A DNA stretch of 9,174 nt from CADCWF01 sp903864575 (GTDB taxonomy: Bacteria; Chloroflexota; Chloroflexia; Thermomicrobiales; UBA6265): positions 1-9,174 of the forward strand of contig JBEIRG010000162.1 in assembly GCA_040376155.1 (NCBI GenBank), in the 5' to 3' direction. Below the pieces are notes generated by a model. The model was not told where the DNA came from, did not search any database, and saw nothing but the letters and a program-made list of their open reading frames with translations. Of this stretch, positions 6,408-9,174 are shown piece after piece (position 1 is the first letter of the stretch; each line of letters opens with the position of its first letter). Both the position numbers and the translations under genes were made by a program.

Positions 6408-7355
6408 TGTGCGGACTCGCGCCGGGCCGCCCGCCACGGGGAGGCGTTCGTGGACGAAGCACATCCGGCCCATCGCGAGGCCGGTGGCGACGAAGGCATA
6501 GATGGCGATGGCCAGCGCGACGCCAAGGGCATTGGACCCCAGCGGCGCGAGCACCTCGGGCAGGGTGACGAGCGCCACCCAGAGGACGAGCAGCAGCCCG
6601 ACTGTCCGCCCGGTATCCGCGCGGACGATCCCCGCGCTGACCTTGACAGCCTGCCACGGTCCCGCGCCGGTGAGCGCGATGGTCTCCCCGACGAAGGCAA
6701 GCAGCACCGTCGCGGCGACTGCCGCAATCGACAGCAGCAGCCCGACGATCGGGATCAGGTTCGCGCCAATCACCCCGGCCACCGCCGCCGCCGCCGCGAC
6801 CGGCACGACAACCGCCAGGATCGCCCCGGCTGCCATCGCCAGGAAGCCGAGATAGCGAGCCCCGTTCCGCAGGGCCTCGGAGGGATAGGCACGGTCGACG
6901 GCGCGCCGGCCAACCACGACCCGCGCGAGCATGGTCTTGTAGGCCATCACGCCGAAGGCGGCGAAGATCACCGTGACGATGGCGAGCAGAATCGACCCGC
7001 CCGCTCCGGGATCGATCACGGCCCGCTCCGGCAGGCCGCGCATCGGAACCATGTCCAGCCCCGCCAGCAGCGACGGCACGAACCAGCCGACGATGGCCGC
7101 CACGTCCCCGCTCTGCCCCCAGGCCATGATGGCGTCGGCCAGCGACGGATCGGCCCCGGGAGAGCGTCGCAGCGCCTCGCCCAGCGGCCCGGCAACCCCG
7201 GCAGGTGAAACCCGCGGCGCCTGCCAGAGCCAGAGATCGACCAGCGCCGGAACGAGAGCCGGCAGCGGCTGCGCGATCAGCAGCGACACCCCGGCCGCGA
7301 TGGCGGCAAACACCCCCATCTCGCTGGCCTTCGTCCTGGCGGTCAGTTGCTGCAC
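6393..7355 (-). CDS. Multi-pass membrane protein of unknown function
   Basis: A 320-residue, very Ala/Val/Leu-rich protein that I cannot assign to a named family. Likely membrane segments lie at about 15-40, 85-103, 119-138, 168-190, 192-222, 251-271 and 276-296, giving six or seven passes. The loop at 140-167 is basic (ARVVVGRRAVDRAYPSEALRNGARYLG) and probably cytoplasmic. The pattern of a basic 'ALRNGARYLG' lead-in and a later 'GPWQAVKVSAGIV' loop resembles the membrane domains of YciC-like or GDPD-type integral proteins, but this is weak. The start is GTG at 7355, five bases after GGAG; the ATG at 7319 has no such site. The last residues (TPISP) and the TAA stop are encoded by the octamer array, so the native C-terminus may have ended differently before the array arose. 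It lies upstream of gyrB in the same direction, 78 bases apart, so co-transcription is possible. Confidence 0.75.
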   Translation of the reverse strand: MQQLTARTKASEMGVFAAIAAGVSLLIAQPLPALVPALVDLWLWQAPRVSPAGVAGPLGEALRRSPGADPSLADAIMAWGQSGDVAAIVGWFVPSLLAGLDMVPMRGLPERAVIDPGAGGSILLAIVTVIFAAFGVMAYKTMLARVVVGRRAVDRAYPSEALRNGARYLGFLAMAAGAILAVVVPVAAAAAVAGVIGANLIPIVGLLLSIAAVAATVLLAFVGETIALTGAGPWQAVKVSAGIVRADTGRTVGLLLVLWVALVTLPEVLAPLGSNALGVALAIAIYAFVATGLAMGRMCFVHERLPVAGGPARVRTPISP

Positions 7356-7383
7356 GTGCGCTCCGGTGGGGCTTGGCGGGCTT

Positions 7384-7430
7384 GTCGGCTTTTGGGCTTA
7401 TCGGCTTTTTGGCTTATCGGCTTGTGGCTT
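7384..7430. repeat. Degenerate octamer array, GGCTT-type (left of the facing pair)
   Basis: Units ending in GGCTT run in 8-bp phase: GTCGGCTT 7384-7391, TTGGGCTT 7392-7399, ATCGGCTT 7400-7407, TTTGGCTT 7408-7415, ATCGGCTT 7416-7423, then a 7-base GTGGCTT. Looser copies continue to about 7472, and one or two precede at 7370-7383. This is a diverged form of the array at 6373-6407 in the same orientation. Confidence 0.7.
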
Positions 7431-7500
7431 CCGGCTGCTGGGTCTTCGGCTTCACGGCTTCCGTCTTGCGCTTCGGTCCGGAGGCCTTCCTTCTGGCCTA

Positions 7501-7556
7501 TCAGCCCTTAAGCCCATAAGCCCATAAGCCCACAAGCCCATCAGCCCATCAGCCCC
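7501..7556. repeat. Octamer array, AAGCCC-type (right of the facing pair)
   Basis: Units are TTAAGCCC 7508-7515, ATAAGCCC 7516-7523 and 7524-7531, ACAAGCCC 7532-7539, and ATCAGCCC 7540-7547 and 7548-7555, with a partial copy from 7501. It is the reverse complement of the GGGCTTAT type, so it faces the array at 7384-7430, and the two could pair as a long imperfect hairpin. It ends three bases from the stop codon of the zincin gene. The 70-odd bases between the two arrays hold only loose GGCTT-like copies and no gene. Confidence 0.8.
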
Positions 7557-7559
7557 GTC

Positions 7560-7958
7560 TCACCCCAGCCCCAACTCCTCCAACCGGTCCTCGTCGAGCC
7601 CGAAGTGGTGCCCGAGTTCGTGCGCCACCGTGATCAGCACCTCGCGCGCGATCGCCTGCGGGGAACGGAAGGCCCGCTCCAGTGGACCGCGAAAGATCGT
7701 GATCCGGTCCGGCAGCGTCATCCCGTAGGCGGAATCGCGCTCCGTCAGCGGGGTGCCTTCATAAAGACCGAACAGGGTCTCCGGCGCGTCGTCCCACTGG
7801 TCGAGATGATGCGCCAGCGGCTCGTCCTCGACCGTGATCGCGACGTTGTCCAGCATCGCCAGCAGATCGGGCGGAAGTTCATCCAGCGCCCGCCCCACCA
7901 GCCGTTCGAAGCGTTGCCGGCGGGCCTGCTGAACGCGCCCCGCAATCGTCCCGGACAT
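7560..7958 (-). CDS. Minimal zincin-like metallopeptidase (PF06262 type)
   Basis: A 132-residue protein matching the small 'Zincin_1' family, whose members are built around one zinc-protease core and are usually cytoplasmic. No signal peptide is visible. Residues 15-45 (QRFERLVGRALDELPPDLL) give the family's opening, followed by LDNVAITVEDEP, LFGLYEGTPLTERD at 62-75 and LPDRITIFRGPLERA at 82-96. The catalytic motif is HELGHHFGLDE: His113, Glu114, His117, Gly120 and an acidic residue (Glu123, flanked by Asp122 and Asp124) at the third ligand position. Length and order are normal for the family. Its target is unknown. The ATG at 7958 has no Shine-Dalgarno, but a -10-like box ends only six bases before it. 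The stop codon lies three bases from the octamer array. Confidence 0.87.
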   Translation of the reverse strand: MSGTIAGRVQQARRQRFERLVGRALDELPPDLLAMLDNVAITVEDEPLAHHLDQWDDAPETLFGLYEGTPLTERDSAYGMTLPDRITIFRGPLERAFRSPQAIAREVLITVAHELGHHFGLDEDRLEELGLG

Positions 7959-7964
7959 GCGGAA

Positions 7965-7993
7965 ATACTAGCATTTTGATGGGGTTTTCACCA
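7965..7993 (-). promoter_or_regulatory. Possible promoter giving a leaderless zincin transcript
   Basis: On the minus strand TAGTAT (7970-7965) is a good -10 match, and TGGTGA lies 17 bases upstream as a weak -35. The -10 box ends six bases before the ATG, so transcription would begin at or next to the A of ATG. This fits the absence of a ribosome binding site. The call rests mainly on the -10 element and its position. Confidence 0.35.
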
Positions 7994-8050
7994 GTTTCGG
8001 CGGGGGTTCGTACAGGGGTTCCAACGCACGGTCAAACGCATCTCACGTCT

Positions 8051-8755
8051 TCAATGCCATGCCGCAGGTTTCGTGATGCGACGCTTCTCGTTGACGCGAA
8101 TCTCGTCCGGGAGCTGGCATTCGAGGCTCAACTCCCTGGCGAGCGGCTCCATGTTCGACGCAACCCTCTGTAACGTCGTGGACGGCTGGCGGTACGGGCT
8201 TATCACGTGAACGGTCTTCCCCGCTTGTGCCACCGCCATGTCGATCGCGGGGGCCAGATCGGTGTCGTTCGACACCACGATCGCCCGCTCGAACCGGCTC
8301 GTGAACGCATCGCGAACCAGCATGGCCCCGAAATGGACATCGGAGCCCTTCTCCTCACGCAGTTCGACATGCACCCGGTCTGGAACGCAACGAATGGCGG
8401 CTTGGCAAGCAATCCGGGTTTTCAACCGTCCAGGCTTGGTGACCTTTTTGAATTGCGCGATGTGGACGTTGACTCCCGCCCACTCCAGCGCGCGCAGGTA
8501 CGTCTGTTGTCGTTCCGCCCGATCCGGGTCGCTGGCAGGCGAACTTACCCGAGCGGTGAAGTAGTGGATGACGTCCGGCGGCGCGTCAGGTGAAACGCGG
8601 CGAAGCAGCGCGCCGATGTCCAACCACTTCCCACGTTGCAGTCGTTCGAAGAGCGGGTCCCGCCGTCGTCGTTCGCCGTCCTCCTGGAATTCCTGATGAT
8701 GAAAGCATGCGAAGTAAAGGTTGAATCCGTCGACGTAAGCGATCGTCTTCACCAC
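8051..8755 (-). CDS. NYN-domain (PIN-like, LabA/DUF88 type) putative nuclease
   Basis: A 234-residue protein with a NYN domain, a PIN-like metal-dependent RNase fold. The first strand carries YVDGFNLYF with Asp9 and Asn12. A basic middle region (TKPGRLKTRIACQAAIR) follows. EEKGSDVHFGAMLVRDAF at about 134-151 supplies Glu134/135 and Asp139, and VVSNDTDLAPAI supplies Asp164 and Asp166. HVISPYRQPSTTLQRVASN is the usual end of the domain. The acidic set is complete, so activity is expected; the RNA target is not known. A charged insert (FQEDGERRRRDPLFERLQRG, about 23-42) precedes the first helix. The start is a GTG at 8755, or the adjacent GTG at 8752, which sits at a better distance (seven bases) from AGGGG. 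It has its own promoter-like sequence and a leader hairpin. No toxin-antitoxin partner is visible beside it. Confidence 0.85.
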   Translation of the reverse strand: MVKTIAYVDGFNLYFACFHHQEFQEDGERRRRDPLFERLQRGKWLDIGALLRRVSPDAPPDVIHYFTARVSSPASDPDRAERQQTYLRALEWAGVNVHIAQFKKVTKPGRLKTRIACQAAIRCVPDRVHVELREEKGSDVHFGAMLVRDAFTSRFERAIVVSNDTDLAPAIDMAVAQAGKTVHVISPYRQPSTTLQRVASNMEPLARELSLECQLPDEIRVNEKRRITKPAAWH

Positions 8756-8771
8756 ATTTCCCCTGAAACAA

Positions 8772-8799
8772 CGGAACCCCTGCGATTGCAGGGGTTCCG
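8772..8799 (-). terminator. Perfect 12-bp hairpin with T-rich tail in the NYN leader
   Basis: CGGAACCCCTGC (8772-8783) and GCAGGGGTTCCG (8788-8799) form a perfect 12-bp stem with a four-base loop. On the minus strand it is followed by TTGTTTC and then the AGGGG ribosome binding site of the NYN gene. It lies between the predicted NYN promoter and the start codon, so it could act as an attenuator, or as a terminator for transcription arriving from the amidase gene. The same tail follows the hairpin at 4348-4378. Confidence 0.6.
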
Positions 8800-8838
8800 C
8801 GCGGCCCGACCACCGAAGCAGCCGGGTGGGCTACGTAC

Positions 8839-8867
8839 AATGTAGCACAATCTTTCGCCGACCTCAA
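8839..8867 (-). promoter_or_regulatory. Sigma-70-like promoter for the NYN gene
   Basis: On the minus strand TTGAGG (8867-8862), a 17-base spacer and TACATT (8844-8839) each match four of six consensus bases. The transcript would begin near 8832, with a leader of about 76 bases that contains the 12-bp hairpin. A small dyad, GCTAC/GTAGC (8830-8846), overlaps the -10 region and could be a regulator site. Confidence 0.5.
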
Positions 8868-8936
8868 GCCGTGCCGACAGCCTCCACAGCGGGGCCAACG
8901 CAGACACGACCCGCCCACGAACCTCACTCGCTCGGC

Positions 8937-9174
8937 TCATGACAGCCCCGCCGCCTGCAGCCGCGCAATCACCGTCGAAGTACGTCCCCGGACAGAAGCA
9001 CCTCGTCGTCTGGTCTCTGTCGGCATGCCGGTAGATGTCGTCCACGGTCAGGCCCCACCGCTTCATCCACACCGCGAACATCCAGCAGACGGTCTCCAGC
9101 GCCTCCTCGGTCAGGTCGTTCGCCGGCCCACCCTCGGCCTCGATCGTCAGCGAGTAGTCGTTCGAATTGATCCC
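8937..9174 (-). CDS. N-acetylmuramoyl-L-alanine amidase-like, partial and frameshifted
   Basis: The 5' part lies beyond the window. From the right edge the frame reads GINSNDYSLTIEAEGG, then LTEEALETVCWMFAVWMKRW, then IYRHADRD and CFCPGTYF. This is the second half of an amidase_2/PGRP-type domain: the substrate strand 'S-L-x-I-E', the helix of the late domain, and two zinc ligands, His50 and Cys61 counted from the edge. Right after CPGTYF the frame continues into unconvincing residues, while the +1 frame reads TVIARLQAAGLS and stops at TGA 8937-8939, which is the normal ending of such a domain. A one-base slip near 8976 therefore seems to split the gene. It may be an assembly error, a real lesion or programmed. 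The stop at 8937 leaves the NYN promoter free. The enzyme would cut the bond between muramic acid and L-alanine in peptidoglycan. Whether it is chromosomal or phage-derived cannot be told. Confidence 0.65.

Noticed and set aside
4341..7208. A 955-codon plus-strand open frame
   Set aside because: It is antisense to gyrB and most of the membrane protein gene. Both of those have clear family or membrane features, while this frame reads as Arg/Asp/His/Gln-rich non-protein sequence. High GC leaves long antisense frames open.
8196..8203. A single GGGCTTAT octamer inside the NYN gene
   Set aside because: One copy, within conserved codons (VISPYR). Best taken as chance rather than part of the array family.
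8749..8940. A 63-codon minus-strand open frame starting at the ATGA overlap with the amidase stop
   Set aside because: It runs through the NYN promoter, the leader hairpin and the NYN start region, and its Arg/Cys/Gly-rich translation shows no domain.

Overview
The window is a GC-rich stretch of bacterial chromosome, apparently housekeeping and accessory genes rather than phage or plasmid. No rRNA, tRNA, insertion sequence or CRISPR array is visible. The best taxonomic guess is Chloroflexota, perhaps Thermomicrobiales. This rests on the high GC, on the N-terminus of the collagen-like protein (an 'EREFDAITRAM' lead-in followed by a twin-arginine-like signal, a layout I associate with that group), and on the secreted M1 peptidase type. 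It is an inference from memory, not a database result.

Layout, left to right. A secreted M1 zinc metallopeptidase (38-1912, minus) lies downstream of an exported collagen-like protein (2069-3289, minus); stacked hairpins separate the two. A 349-bp divergent spacer follows, then the only plus-strand gene, a small alpha/beta hydrolase of the dienelactone hydrolase type (3639-4316). A perfect 13-bp hairpin closes this gene and also the convergent gyrB (4407-6314, minus, TTG start). Upstream of gyrB is a multi-pass membrane protein of unknown function (6393-7355, minus), then a minimal zincin metallopeptidase (7560-7958, minus), a NYN-domain putative nuclease (8051-8755, minus), and the C-terminal part of a peptidoglycan amidase (8937-9174, minus) that runs off the right edge and appears frameshifted.

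The intergenic DNA around the membrane protein is unusual. An octamer array (GGGCTTAT) overlaps the 3' end of that gene. Two facing arrays of degenerate octamers (GGCTT-type on the left, AAGCCC-type on the right) fill the 204-bp gap between it and the zincin gene. A heptamer array (TATCGGG-like) lies in the gyrB leader. These arrays are the most notable non-coding signal in the window.

The genes do not form an obvious single pathway. gyrB is core DNA topology. The M1 peptidase and the collagen-like protein are both exported and lie in the same orientation, so they may share a cell-surface context, but the hairpins between them argue for separate transcripts. The NYN gene seems to have its own promoter and a hairpin in its leader. 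I found no convincing previously undescribed multi-gene system. The items most worth following are the octamer and heptamer arrays, the interrupted collagen repeat, the amidase frameshift, and two hairpins that share the same 10-base tail.
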